The notes beneath the pieces were generated by a model, which was given only the letters and a program-made list of their open reading frames with translations, had not been told where the DNA came from and searched no databases. Position numbers and translations under genes: made by a program. DNA of 64,000 nucleotides from CAVXYG01 sp963706835 (GTDB lineage: Bacteria > Actinomycetota > Actinomycetes > S36-B12 > GCA-2699445): the NCBI GenBank assembly GCA_963706835.1, contig CAVPOB010000040.1:62001-126000 (forward strand), given 5' to 3'. Below, piece by piece: positions 36,764-45,174 of the stretch; position 1 is the first letter of the stretch; every line of letters begins with the position of its first letter.

Positions 36764-38023
36764 TCACGGTTTCGGCGGCGGTCGCAGGCCCTCATACGGA
36801 TCTCCTCGGTCCAGCAGTCGCGCCGGTTGCACGCTGGACGGCCCGAACCGGTCCCGGACGCGGTCCAGCGCCTCCTCCGCGTCCCGCCGCCCCCGTTCGG
36901 GAGCACCCAGCAGCAACTGCTCAGTAGCGCTGGAGCGTTCGATCAACTGCTCCACCCTGACTCCCACGAGCCTCAGCCGCACCCGTTGCAGGCCAAGGGC
37001 GTCGTAGAGCGCGAGGGCCGTTCGGTAGATGTCGTGGCCGACGTCGGTGCTGTCCGGCAGGGTCTTGGAGCGGGTGATGGTGGTGAAGTCGGCGAACCGC
37101 ACCCGCAACTGCACCGTGCGCCCGACGAATCCGGCCCGGCGCATCCGCCCCGCCACCTTGTCCGACAACCGCAGCAGTTCGGTCCGGATCACCTCCGGGT
37201 CGTCGGTATCGGTGGCGAATGTTTCATCGGCACCGATGCTGCGCTCCCGCTCGGTGGCCGACACCCGCCGCTGATCACGGCCCCAGGCCAGGTCGTGCAG
37301 ATGGCTGCCGAGTGCTGCACCGAACGCCCGCACCAGTGTTGCCCGAGGCGTGGCCGCCACATCACCGACCGTGCGCAGCCCGAAGCGGTGCAACCGTTCC
37401 TCTGTCTTCTCCCCCACGCCCCACAACGCCCCGACGGGCATGGGGTGCAGGAATGCCACCACCTGATCGGTGGGAACCAGGAGCAGGCCGTCGGGCTTGC
37501 ACCGGCCGGAGGCCATCTTCGCGATGAACTTGTTGGCCGCAACGCCGATGGAGCAGGTGATGCCTTGCTCGTCGTGGACCAGGGCCCGGATCATGGCGGC
37601 GATCTGCACCGGACGGCCGAGCCGGCGCGTGGCCCCGGCGACGTCGAGGAAGGCCTCGTCCTGACTCAACGGTTCCACCCGGTCGGTGATCGATCGGAAG
37701 ATCGCCATCACCGCGGCGCTGGCATCGCTGTAGGCCCGGAAGTCGGGAGCGATGATCTCGGCCTGGGGCGCCAGTCGGCGCGCCCGGCTCATCGGCATCG
37801 CCGAATGGATCCCGAGCGAGCGGGCCTCATAGGTGGCCGACAGCACGACACCGCGGTTGCCGGCGCCGCCGACGATCACCGGGCGACCTACCAGGTCGGG
37901 TCGGCGCAGCAGGGAGACCGAGGCGTAGAAGGCGTCCATGTCCACGTGCAGGATCGTGCAGCCGGCATCATCGGAGCCGAGTCGCAGCGGCCCCGACCCG
38001 CGCCGCAACTGTCCTCGGCTCAT
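36764..38023 (-). CDS. dinB: DNA polymerase IV (Y family)
   Basis: Error-prone translesion polymerase. 419 residues. The catalytic acidic residues are intact: VDMDAFYASV (D28) and SQDEAFLD (D122, E123). YEARSLGIHSAMPM, CSIGVAANKFIAKMASGRCKPDG and LWGVGEKTEERLHRFGL (helix-hairpin-helix) are family motifs. EQLLLGA near the C-terminus resembles a clamp-binding peptide. The ATG at 38023 lies four bases after the dnaE2 stop, so it is the last gene of the SOS operon. It is therefore an active Pol IV, not the catalytically dead ImuB often found with DnaE2. Confidence 0.93.
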   Translation of the reverse strand: MSRGQLRRGSGPLRLGSDDAGCTILHVDMDAFYASVSLLRRPDLVGRPVIVGGAGNRGVVLSATYEARSLGIHSAMPMSRARRLAPQAEIIAPDFRAYSDASAAVMAIFRSITDRVEPLSQDEAFLDVAGATRRLGRPVQIAAMIRALVHDEQGITCSIGVAANKFIAKMASGRCKPDGLLLVPTDQVVAFLHPMPVGALWGVGEKTEERLHRFGLRTVGDVAATPRATLVRAFGAALGSHLHDLAWGRDQRRVSATERERSIGADETFATDTDDPEVIRTELLRLSDKVAGRMRRAGFVGRTVQLRVRFADFTTITRSKTLPDSTDVGHDIYRTALALYDALGLQRVRLRLVGVRVEQLIERSSATEQLLLGAPERGRRDAEEALDRVRDRFGPSSVQPARLLDRGDPYEGLRPPPKP

Positions 38024-38027
38024 CCGT

Positions 38028-41000
38028 TCACCATCCGCTGCTGCCCGGGCTGGCGTGCCACAGTTTGCTGGGCGGCCCGTTGCCGACATCCTCCCCCGCC
38101 GGGCGGACATCGGCATAGACGTTGCTGGCGAATCCGCTGGCGTGGATCAGCATTCGGCGGCGCGGGGCCGGGCCCGGGGCGCTCGGGGCGCTCGACTCGG
38201 GCGGGCGGCCGAGATACTCGCGCACCCCGGCGGCGCCGCGGTCGCGCCACACCCCCATGATCTGGTGCAGGTCCCAGGCCCCCGTGGCGCGCAGCGACAC
38301 CCCGCGGCGACCGGTGCGCCGCACCTCGCCGCGCACCAGGAGCAACCAGTGGTGGAATACCGTCTCCGCATAGGGCTGCTGGGCATCCTCGAAGAACGTC
38401 GCATCGGCGGGGCCGGTGCCATCGTCAACCGTCAGGAAGACCACGCGGCGGCCGCTGCGGATGGGCGGAGTCTGGGTCGCCACCTTCATCCCGGCCACCA
38501 GCACTGAGGCGCGGGAGCGGCTGTTGACCAGATCGACGGCGCGCACCGCGCCGAGCTGCTCCAGCATCGGGGCGTAGAACGCCATGACGTGCATGCTGAC
38601 GTCGAGGCCCAGCACCTCCAGCTCGGCGCGGACGCGTTCCCCGGCATCCATCTCCGGCAGCCCGCTGGCCGCTGCCGCGCCGGGCGCATCCCCGAGGTCC
38701 AGCAGGAGCTGGGCCGAACGATCGCAGGACACCGCCGCCGGCGCTTGGGACTGCCGCGCAGCGCTGTGCGCGGGATCGCTGCCCGACTCCCCCGTCCCCG
38801 ATCCTGCGGGCCGCTTCCGGCGACGGCCACCGGCACGGGACAACGATCGGGTGTAGCGCTCCAGGTCGGCCAGTTGCAGGATCAGATCGCGCCGGGTGAT
38901 CCGGTTGCGACGCACCGCATGGACATCGCTGCCGATCTCGTAGAGCCGATCGAGCGCGCCGATCGTGATGAGGTGCTCGGCGACCGGCCGGGAGATGCCG
39001 GCACGGTTCCACAGGTCGGCCAGATCGGCGTACGGACGGTTGGCCACCAGTCGGCCCACCTCCGCCTCCGACACCCCCTTGATCTCCCCGAAGGGCAGCC
39101 TGATGCCATCTCCGGCCGGCGCCCGCTCCACCCGGTAGACCTCGTCGGAGGCATTGACATCGATCGGCAGGATCGCCACGCCGAAGTGGCGCGCGTCGTC
39201 CAGGATGAGCCGCTTGGGGTACATCCCCGGGTCATGCGTCAGCACCCCGGCGAAGAAGGCGGCCGGGTAGTGCGCCTTCAGCCAGGCCGATTGATAGGTG
39301 GGAAGGGCGAAGGCCGCGGCATGGGCTTTGCAGAACCCGAACGAGGCGAACGCCATCAGCACGTCCCACGCCCGTTCCACCGTGGCCAGGTCGTATCCCC
39401 GGCGCAGCGCCTGCTGGTAGAACCAGCCCCGCAGCCGCTGCTGCCCCTCGGGGGAACCGAGGCTGCGACGCGCCTCGTCCGCCTCGGCCAGCGAGCATCC
39501 GGCGAGGATGGCGATGATCTGCATGACCTGCTCGTGGAACACCACGACACCGGCCGTCTCCTGCAGCACCGGCCGCAGATCCGGATGCAGGTACTCCGGC
39601 AGCGCCCAGCCGTGGCGGGCCTGCAGGAACGGCGTGACCATGTCGCTCTTCACCGGCCCGGGCCGGAACAGCGAGATGTCGATGATGATGTCGGTGAAAT
39701 CCTGCGGACCGAACTTGCCGATGAGTTCGCGCTGGCCCGGGGACTCGATCTGGAAGCAGCCCAGCGTGCGGGTCGAGGCGATGAGGTCGAAGGTGCTCCG
39801 GTCGTCCAGCGGCACCGCGTCCAGGTCCAGCGATCCCGGCTGCTCACCGGTAATGGCATCGGCCGCCGCTGTCCGGCCGACCTCTGCCACGGCGTGCGCC
39901 ATCGCCGATTGCATCCTGATGCCGAGCACATCGAGTTTGAGCAGTCCGAGCTCCTCGACGTCGTCCTTGTCGAACTGGCTCATCGGGAACCCCATCCACG
40001 AGGACTCGACCGGCGTGCGGTCCAGCAGCGTCGCATCCGAGAGCAGCACCCCGCACGGGTGCAGGGCGATGTGGCGCGGCAGACCGTCGAGCGCCTCCAC
40101 CAGGTCGAGCACATGGTCCAGCTCCCCCCGGGCGGCCTGCCGGCCCAGCGACGAGGAGCGCAGTTCGGGCAGATCCCGCAGCGCCGCCCGGGCGTCGCGG
40201 GCACGGATGTGGGGGAAGGCCTTGGCAAAAGCATCCACCTCGCCGGGGGGCAGGCCCAGCGCCGCCCCCACATCGCGCACCGCGTGCCGCACCCGGTAGG
40301 TCTCCATCATCGAGACGCAGGCGCAGCGCTGCCCGCCGAAACGCTGGAGGATGCGCTGATAGATCTCGGTGCGGCGCGCCGACTCCACATCGATGTCGAT
40401 ATCGGGCAGCACTCTGCGCAACGGGCTCAGGAACCGCTCCATGAGCAGGCCGTGCCGCATCGGATCGACGCCGGAGATCCCGAGGGCGTGATTGACCAGA
40501 CTCCCCGCACCCGACCCCCGCGCTGCGACCCGCACCCCCATCCCGCGGATCAGGTCCACCACCTCGGCCACCGTCAGGAAGTAGCCGGCGAAGCCCATCG
40601 TCGCAATGGTGCCGAGCTCCTCGGTGAGCCGGTGCTGCGCGGCGCGCGAGTCGGCATCGCGCCCGCCGTAGCCCCGGTCGGCCAGCCCGGACCAGCACCG
40701 CTGCCGGAGCACCTCGTCGGCGGCGGAAGGCGGGGCGCCGGCGCCGAACCGTTCGGGGAGCAGCACATCGAGCTTCGGGGACGTAGACCTTGTCCATCCC
40801 GAGGTGGGCCGCCGGGTCGATGATGCAGGACTGCCCGAGGCGGACCGTGCGCGCGAGCAACCGCTCGGCCTCGCGCTCCTCGCACCCGGCGAGCCGCACG
40901 ACCTCGGCGGCGATCTCGGCCATCTCAGCCCCCGACTTCAACCGGCCCTCGGCGTTGGCCCGGTCCAGGTGGCGCCGATCCAGGGGAACCAGGCGCCGGA

Positions 41001-41745
41001 CGGCATCCAGCACATCGACCACCGGGGCGCTGCGCCGATCGATGTAGCGCACCGCATTGGTGAGGACGGTGGGAGCACCCCGTTCCCGCGCCCAGCCGAA
41101 CATCCGGGCAGCGGCCGGCGACGACAGCGGCAGGCCCCGCGCCGCCGCACTGGCAGGACGCCCGGCATCGTCCCCGGCGCGGTGGGAGGTCACCGCAACC
41201 ACGGCGCAACCGGGGTCGAGCGCCGCTTGCCACTGCCGCAGGATGCGATCGGCCTCATCGGGCCGACGCCGTTGCAGCGCCCAGCCGATCGGCGAGACCG
41301 GTCCCAGCAACGCGACCAGTCCCGCCGCGTGCTCGGCCACCTGCGCCAGGGTGACTTCCGGCTCGCCCCGCTCTCCGGTGAGGTGGGCGGCCGAGATCAG
41401 CCGGCACAGCGAGGCCCATCCCCGGGCACCCCGGGCGAGGAAGACCACCCGGGCCCGCGGCGGCTCCAACCAGGTCCCGCCGCGGGCCGGTGAACGACGG
41501 GTCGCGACAGCGTCGTGGTTCGCAGCGGGCGCCGCGATGGCCAGGTCGACGCCGAGGATCGCCGCGATTCCCTCCTCGGCGCAGGCCCGCACGAATCGGA
41601 TCGCGCCGTACCCGCCGTTGCGGTCGGTGAGCGCCAGCGCGGGCTGCCCGGCCGCCGCGGCCGCCGCGGCCAGGGCTTCGGGAGTGTTGGCGCCATAGCG
41701 CAGGGAATAGCCGGAGGCGGCTTGGAGATGGATGAAGCCGGTCAT
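38028..41745 (-). CDS. dnaE2: Error-prone DNA polymerase III alpha (DnaE2; one frameshift)
   Basis: C-family polymerase used in DNA damage tolerance. About 1238 residues after correction. The N-terminal PHP domain starts MTGFIHLQAASGYSLRYGANTPEAL, as in Streptomyces-type DnaE2, but the second His of the usual HxH pair is replaced, so metal binding there is doubtful. The polymerase core has GSGAGSLVNHALGISGVDPMRHGLLMERF, LPDIDIDVESARR and LGCFQIESPGQRELIGKF. An OB-fold tail follows (VNSRSRASVLVAGMKVATQTPP). One extra base near 40780 shifts the frame at MDKVYVP; removing it gives KLDVLLPERFG. The start overlaps the HEPN gene stop (ATGA). Confidence 0.93.
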
Positions 41746-42140
41746 CGCGGCCCCCCCGCCACCGACCTGGCAGCGATCTCGGCGAACGCTGCCGCGTCCC
41801 GGACCAGATCGTCGGCCTGGCGCGCCGAGACGGCCGCCCGACCATCGTGCACAGCAGCGCTGCGGGTCCCGCAGATCGCGAAGAACTGCGACCACTCGGC
41901 CAGTTCGGGAGCGGTCGCGGCCAGCAGGCCCCACAATCCCTGCGGCTTGGTGCGCAGGGAGCGCGGCTGCGCGCGGCTGGCCAGGACGGCTGCCCCGCTG
42001 CGCAGAGCCGCCAGGTACGCCAACTCGTACCGGAGCGCTGCAGAGCCGGCCCATTCGGCGCGGCGCAGCGCGTCCGACGATGACGCCAGCAACTCGGCCA
42101 CCGGGTCGGCCCATCGGTCCGACTGCACCACACCCTGCAT
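41742..42140 (-). CDS. SAV_6107-type HEPN domain protein
   Basis: 132 residues, helical. The middle reads RRAEWAGSAALRYELAYLAALRSGAAVLASRAQPR, and a later stretch IFAICGTRSAAVHDGRAAVSARQADDLVRDAA resembles the HEPN RxxxxH region (R-S-A-A-V-H). HEPN proteins are often RNases, but this subgroup is uncharacterised. The ATG at 42140 follows GAGAGGAG. It lies between DUF6504 and dnaE2 in the LexA-controlled operon, and the same neighbours occur in Streptomyces, so a link to damage tolerance is inferred. Confidence 0.8.
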   Translation of the reverse strand: MQGVVQSDRWADPVAELLASSSDALRRAEWAGSAALRYELAYLAALRSGAAVLASRAQPRSLRTKPQGLWGLLAATAPELAEWSQFFAICGTRSAAVHDGRAAVSARQADDLVRDAAAFAEIAARSVAGGPR

Positions 42141-42160
42141 CGCTGCTCCTCTCAATCGCA

Positions 42161-42466
42161 TCAATCGAATGCCCGGACCAGGAACCATTGGCCGCTGCCG
42201 CGGTGGCGGCAGAGGTCGAACTGCCCGCGCTGGCCCTGCCGCTGCGCGACTGCCTCGACCCGCCACAGGTCGAACTCCTCATCGGCGGCCTGCGCTGCAC
42301 GCCACCAGCAACCGACCTCCACCCAGCGACCGGCGACCTGCTGCACCTGGTACCGGCGGCGCCGCCAGACGAACCAGGCGGGAGCCGAATCCGCGTCGGC
42401 GGCATCCGTGGCATCGCCCGGATACGAGTGCCGCACCGTGATGGGATCGGCATACCGACGTGTCAC
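42161..42466 (-). CDS. DUF6504 family protein, first gene of the SOS operon
   Basis: 101 residues. The pattern is that of DUF6504: TRRYADPITVRH at the start, PAWFVWRRRRYQVQQVAGRWVEVGCWW in the middle, FDLWRVEAVAQRQGQRGQFDLCRH, and a final WFLVRAFD. Rich in W and R; no known catalytic motif. The GTG at 42466 follows GGGAGGG by five bases. The promoter and LexA box lie 54-105 bases upstream. Function unknown; its constant place beside dnaE2 suggests an accessory role in mutagenic repair. Confidence 0.8.
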   Translation of the reverse strand: MTRRYADPITVRHSYPGDATDAADADSAPAWFVWRRRRYQVQQVAGRWVEVGCWWRAAQAADEEFDLWRVEAVAQRQGQRGQFDLCRHRGSGQWFLVRAFD

Positions 42467-42519
42467 CGGCCCTCCCGACGCTGGATCGCCGGAGAGTTCG
42501 GATCACCGGCGGCTCATCT

Positions 42520-42571
42520 TCGAACACATGTTCGACTTGGGCACCCTATGCCGGAGGGGGGACAGAGTCAA
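42520..42571 (-). promoter_or_regulatory. SOS promoter with perfect LexA box
   Basis: TCGAACACATGTTCGA (42520-42535) is a perfect palindrome matching the Gram-positive LexA consensus GAAC-N4-GTTC. Eight bases upstream on the minus strand lies -10 TAGGGT (complement 42543-42548). A 17-base spacer separates it from -35 TTGACT (complement 42566-42571). The box therefore covers the start of transcription of DUF6504-HEPN-dnaE2-dinB, so the operon should be DNA-damage-induced. Confidence 0.92.
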
Positions 42572-42577
42572 CGGGCA

Positions 42578-42594
42578 GTTTGACCGAAGGCTGC
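42578..42594 (+). repeat. Direct repeat bordering element D, left copy
   Basis: GTTTGACCGAAGGCTGC, identical to 43562-43578. It overlaps the left inverted terminus by two or three bases and lies seven bases from the -35 of the SOS promoter. Candidate target-site duplication. Confidence 0.8.
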
Positions 42595-43561
42595 ATCGCA
42601 ACTGGGAGCGTGGTGGGATCCCGAGTCGGAGGGTGGAGCGATCGGGCCGCCGGGGGGCCGGGTCGGGTCGGGTCGGGTCGGGTCGGGTCGGGTCGGGTCG
42701 GGTCGGGCGGCGGGCCGGGTCGGGTCGTGGCCCCGGTGTCCAGCGGATCCAGCAACGTGAGCGGCCTGTCGCTCTCTGCGCCGGGGACGTCTGCACCCGG
42801 TTCGGGGGCGGAGCGTCCGGCGCTCGGGGCGGCTGCACCCGCTCCGGGGGTTTGCCCCTCCGGCGCTCGGGCGGCTGCACTCGCTCCGGGGGTTTGCCCG
42901 TCCGGCGCTCGGGCGGCTGCACCCGCCTCGGGGGTTTGCACCCGCTTCGGGGGCGGAACGTCCGGTTTCCGGGGCAGGTGTGCACCCGGTTCGGGGGTTT
43001 GCACCCGGAGTGGGGGCGGAATCGGTCGGATCGGGGCTCAGCGCCCCCGTCCCGGGTGCAAACCCCCATACCGGGTGCACAGTTGCCGCCCCAGAGGCGC
43101 CCAGCGCCCCCGCCCCGGGTGCAAACCCCCACAACGGGTGCACAGTTGCGCCCCAGAGGCGCCCAGCGCCCCCGCCCCGGGTGCAAACCCCCACGACGGG
43201 TGCACAGTTGCCGCCCCAGAGACGCCCAGCGCCCCCGCCCCGGGTGCAAACCCCCGAAACGGGTGCACAGTTGCGCCGCGACAACCGCGCGACGCCGTTG
43301 CGCCACGACAACTTGCGCCACGACAACCGCGCCACGACCCCGCCGCGCCACGGGGCCCCGCACGGGGGCCACGCACGGGGCGCCGACACCCATAGCAAGC
43401 GCAGCTCCATCCCCGCGCAGAGGAGCCGCGAAGCCCCCACCCCAGAAGCCCCCACCCCAGAACGCCCCCACCACCGCAACGCCGGACACCCCGCAACGGC
43501 GCCCAACTCCGGCTACCGCCCGACCCAGTACACCTGAGTCGGAGATCGTCGCGATGAACCC
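42592..43561 (+). repeat. composite 63-bp-type repeat element, copy D (largest)
   Basis: The left end GCATCGCAACTGGGAG follows a 17-bp direct repeat at 42578-42594. Flank motifs GGTGGGATCC and GTGTCCAGCGGATCCAGCAA (42736-42755) match copy B. Forward units start at 42792, 42834, 42876, 42918 and 42981: the first three intervals are 42 bp, the last 63 bp. Reverse units start at 43053, 43116, 43178 and 43241 (63, 62 and 63 bp apart). The right flank (GGGGCGCCGACACC from about 43378) matches B and E and ends CGTCGCGATGAAC before the second direct repeat (43562-43578). It lies between the SOS operon and a small membrane-protein gene. Confidence 0.92.
42661..42705 (+). repeat. GGTCG pentanucleotide microsatellite inside element D
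   Basis: Nine perfect GGTCG units in a row, lying in the left flank of element D where copy B has only one. Runs of three G spaced by two bases could fold into a G-quadruplex on the plus strand. Copy number is probably variable and error-prone in assembly. Confidence 0.8.
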
Positions 43562-43578
43562 GTTTGACCGAAGGCTGC
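43562..43578 (+). repeat. Direct repeat bordering element D, right copy
   Basis: Second copy of GTTTGACCGAAGGCTGC, 967 bases after the end of the first and two bases beyond the right terminus of element D. The TTGACC in it could serve as a -35 for the small gene downstream, though I see no good -10. Confidence 0.8.
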
Positions 43579-43619
43579 GGGGGAAGGCTGTTGTTGTCGG
43601 ATCGCGAAAGGGGACAACC

Positions 43620-43742
43620 ATGATCACCGATCCCAACCTGCACTGGTGGGCCGTGTTCGGCCTGCGCCTGATCGCCGGGATCATGCTGGCCACTGCCGCG
43701 ATCCTCCTACTGGACCTGGCGGCCCACACCTACGCCGCCTGA
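43620..43742 (+). CDS. Small membrane protein (40 aa), unrecognised
   Basis: ATG at 43620 with AAAGGGG six bases upstream. 40 residues: a short polar start (MITDPNLHWWAVFG), one membrane segment (LRLIAGIMLATAAILLLDLAA) and a short end HTYAA. The frame is open further upstream into element D, but the ribosome-binding site supports the short form. A hairpin follows the stop at once. No family recognised. It faces away from the SOS operon across element D. Confidence 0.6.
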   Translation: MITDPNLHWWAVFGLRLIAGIMLATAAILLLDLAAHTYAA

Positions 43743-43744
43743 TA

Positions 43745-43768
43745 GCCGCTGAGCCGCGGCCCAGCGGC
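43745..43768 (+). terminator. Hairpin after the small membrane protein gene
   Basis: GCCGCTG (43745-43751) and CAGCGGC (43762-43768) form a perfect 7-bp stem with a 10-base GC-rich loop, starting two bases past the stop codon. Likely terminator. Confidence 0.5.
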
Positions 43769-43864
43769 GCCGGCCATCGCAGCCCCGAACGACAGTCCTC
43801 TCAAGCCGGCCATCCGCGCCGCGGCTGTCGGGCGTTTCCGCTGCTGTGCAATAGATTGGGCGGT

Positions 43865-44368
43865 ATGGAACGGCACGGCGAGGAACCGGCGCAGGTACGC
43901 GCCGTGGCTTCGGCATTGGTCGGCCTCGGCGCCCAACACGGACCACGTGCCCTTGCCCAGCCGGCCGGCACAGCCTCGCAAGCGGCAGCGCAACTCGGCG
44001 CGCCGGTCGCCGCCATCGCCAGTTGCCCGCTGTTCGCCTGTGACGGTGGACCGCTGCTGGTCATCACCTCCGGCAGCCACCGGGCCGACCCCATCGTGCT
44101 CGCTGCATTGCTGAGCGCCAAGCAGGTGCGACCTGCCTCCCCGGCTGAGGTCAAGCGCTGGACCGGGCAGCCGATCGGTGGGGTAGCGCCGGTCGGGCAC
44201 CCGCGCCCGCTGCCGACGCTGGTCGATGTGGAGTTGTCGCACTTCGCCACGGTGTGGTGCCCGGCCGGCCACCCGCACTGGACCTTCCCCACGTCCTACG
44301 CCGAACTGCTGCGCATCACCGCCGGCGAGGCGGCGGAGGTGGGCGATCTCGCGGCGACCGACGCATGA
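43865..44368 (+). CDS. YbaK/ProX-type aminoacyl-tRNA deacylase
   Basis: 167 residues. YbaK-domain proteins hydrolyse mischarged tRNA (such as Cys- or Ala-tRNAPro). The fold is seen as TASQAAAQLGAPVAAIASCPLF, PLLVITSGSHRADPIVLAALL, SAKQVRPASPAEVKRWTGQPIGGVAPVGHPRPLPTLVD and WCPAGHPHWTFPTSYAELLRITAGEAAEVGD. The Lys in SAKQ is the conserved catalytic-loop residue. The stop overlaps the start of the carotenoid gene (ATGA), so it heads that operon, perhaps by chance. Confidence 0.88.
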   Translation: MERHGEEPAQVRAVASALVGLGAQHGPRALAQPAGTASQAAAQLGAPVAAIASCPLFACDGGPLLVITSGSHRADPIVLAALLSAKQVRPASPAEVKRWTGQPIGGVAPVGHPRPLPTLVDVELSHFATVWCPAGHPHWTFPTSYAELLRITAGEAAEVGDLAATDA

Positions 44369-45174
44369 TGGTCCTGCCGACCGGAGTGGGGACCCGTCGC
44401 GGGCCGATGGCGCTGCGATCACTTCCGGTGGCGGCTGCGGCGGCCGCCGTACTCAGCCAGATCGCGCTGATCCTGGTCCCGGAGACCCTCGCCAATGGCC
44501 TTACCATCGCCTCGGTCCTGCTGTTCGCCACGGCGAGTTTGAGCCACGCGGCGCTGAACCGCGGCGTGCGCTGGGCGACCACCTATGCCGTCATCGCGGC
44601 AATGACGGGCTGGACCGCGGAAGCCATCGGCACCACCACCGGGTTCCCCTTCGGCGACTACTCCTACGCCGACTCGCTGGGGCCGAAGATCGGACCGGTT
44701 CCGGCCCTCATCCCGCTGGCCTGGTTGATGATGGCCTACCCGGTGCTGCTCGCCGCCCGCCGCGTGGGCGGCAGCCGGGTCGGGCAGACCGTCTACGCCG
44801 CTGCCCTGCTCACCGCATGGGATCTGTTCCTGGACCCTCAGATGGTCAGTGCCGGGCATTGGGTCTGGTCGGACCCCGGTCCGAGCCTCCCGGGCATCCC
44901 GGGGATCCCGGTGCAGAACTACGCGGGCTGGTTCCTGGTCGGTCTGGTGCTGTTCGGCCTGATGGCCGCCCTGCTGCCGAAGGACCGCGACCCGGCCGAT
45001 GATCGCGTCCCGGCAGCGATGCTGCTGTGGGTCTTCGCCTCCAACGTGATGGCCCATACCGTGTTCTGGGGCAACCCCTCGGTCGCGGCGGTGGGTGGCG
45101 CCGTCATGGGTGTGCTGCTGCTGCCATGGCTGCGCAGCGGGATCGCCCGCCGCTGGTTCTGGGTGCTCCATTGA
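44365..45174 (+). CDS. Carotenoid biosynthesis membrane protein (CruF-like, DUF422)
   Basis: 269 residues with about seven membrane segments. The family signature is TTGFPFGDYSYADSLGPKIGPVPALIPLAWLMMAYPVLLAAR, then TAWDLFLDPQMVSAGHWVWSDPGPSLPGIPVQNYAGWFLVG. CruF-type enzymes hydrate the psi-end of carotenoids (1',2'-hydratase). Next to a GT2 and a CrtD-like desaturase, this suggests a hydroxylated and glycosylated carotenoid end group. Coupled to the YbaK gene (ATGA) and to the GT2 gene (TTGA). Confidence 0.85.
   Translation: MMVLPTGVGTRRGPMALRSLPVAAAAAAVLSQIALILVPETLANGLTIASVLLFATASLSHAALNRGVRWATTYAVIAAMTGWTAEAIGTTTGFPFGDYSYADSLGPKIGPVPALIPLAWLMMAYPVLLAARRVGGSRVGQTVYAAALLTAWDLFLDPQMVSAGHWVWSDPGPSLPGIPGIPVQNYAGWFLVGLVLFGLMAALLPKDRDPADDRVPAAMLLWVFASNVMAHTVFWGNPSVAAVGGAVMGVLLLPWLRSGIARRWFWVLH

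Noticed and set aside
37219..37527. Small plus-strand open frames inside dinB and the dcw genes
   Set aside because: No ribosome-binding sites or recognisable domains; shadows of the minus-strand genes.
38589..40823. Long plus-strand open frame opposite dnaE2 (744 codons)
   Set aside because: Same cause; composition is H, R and Q rich without domains, while dnaE2 on the other strand is certain.
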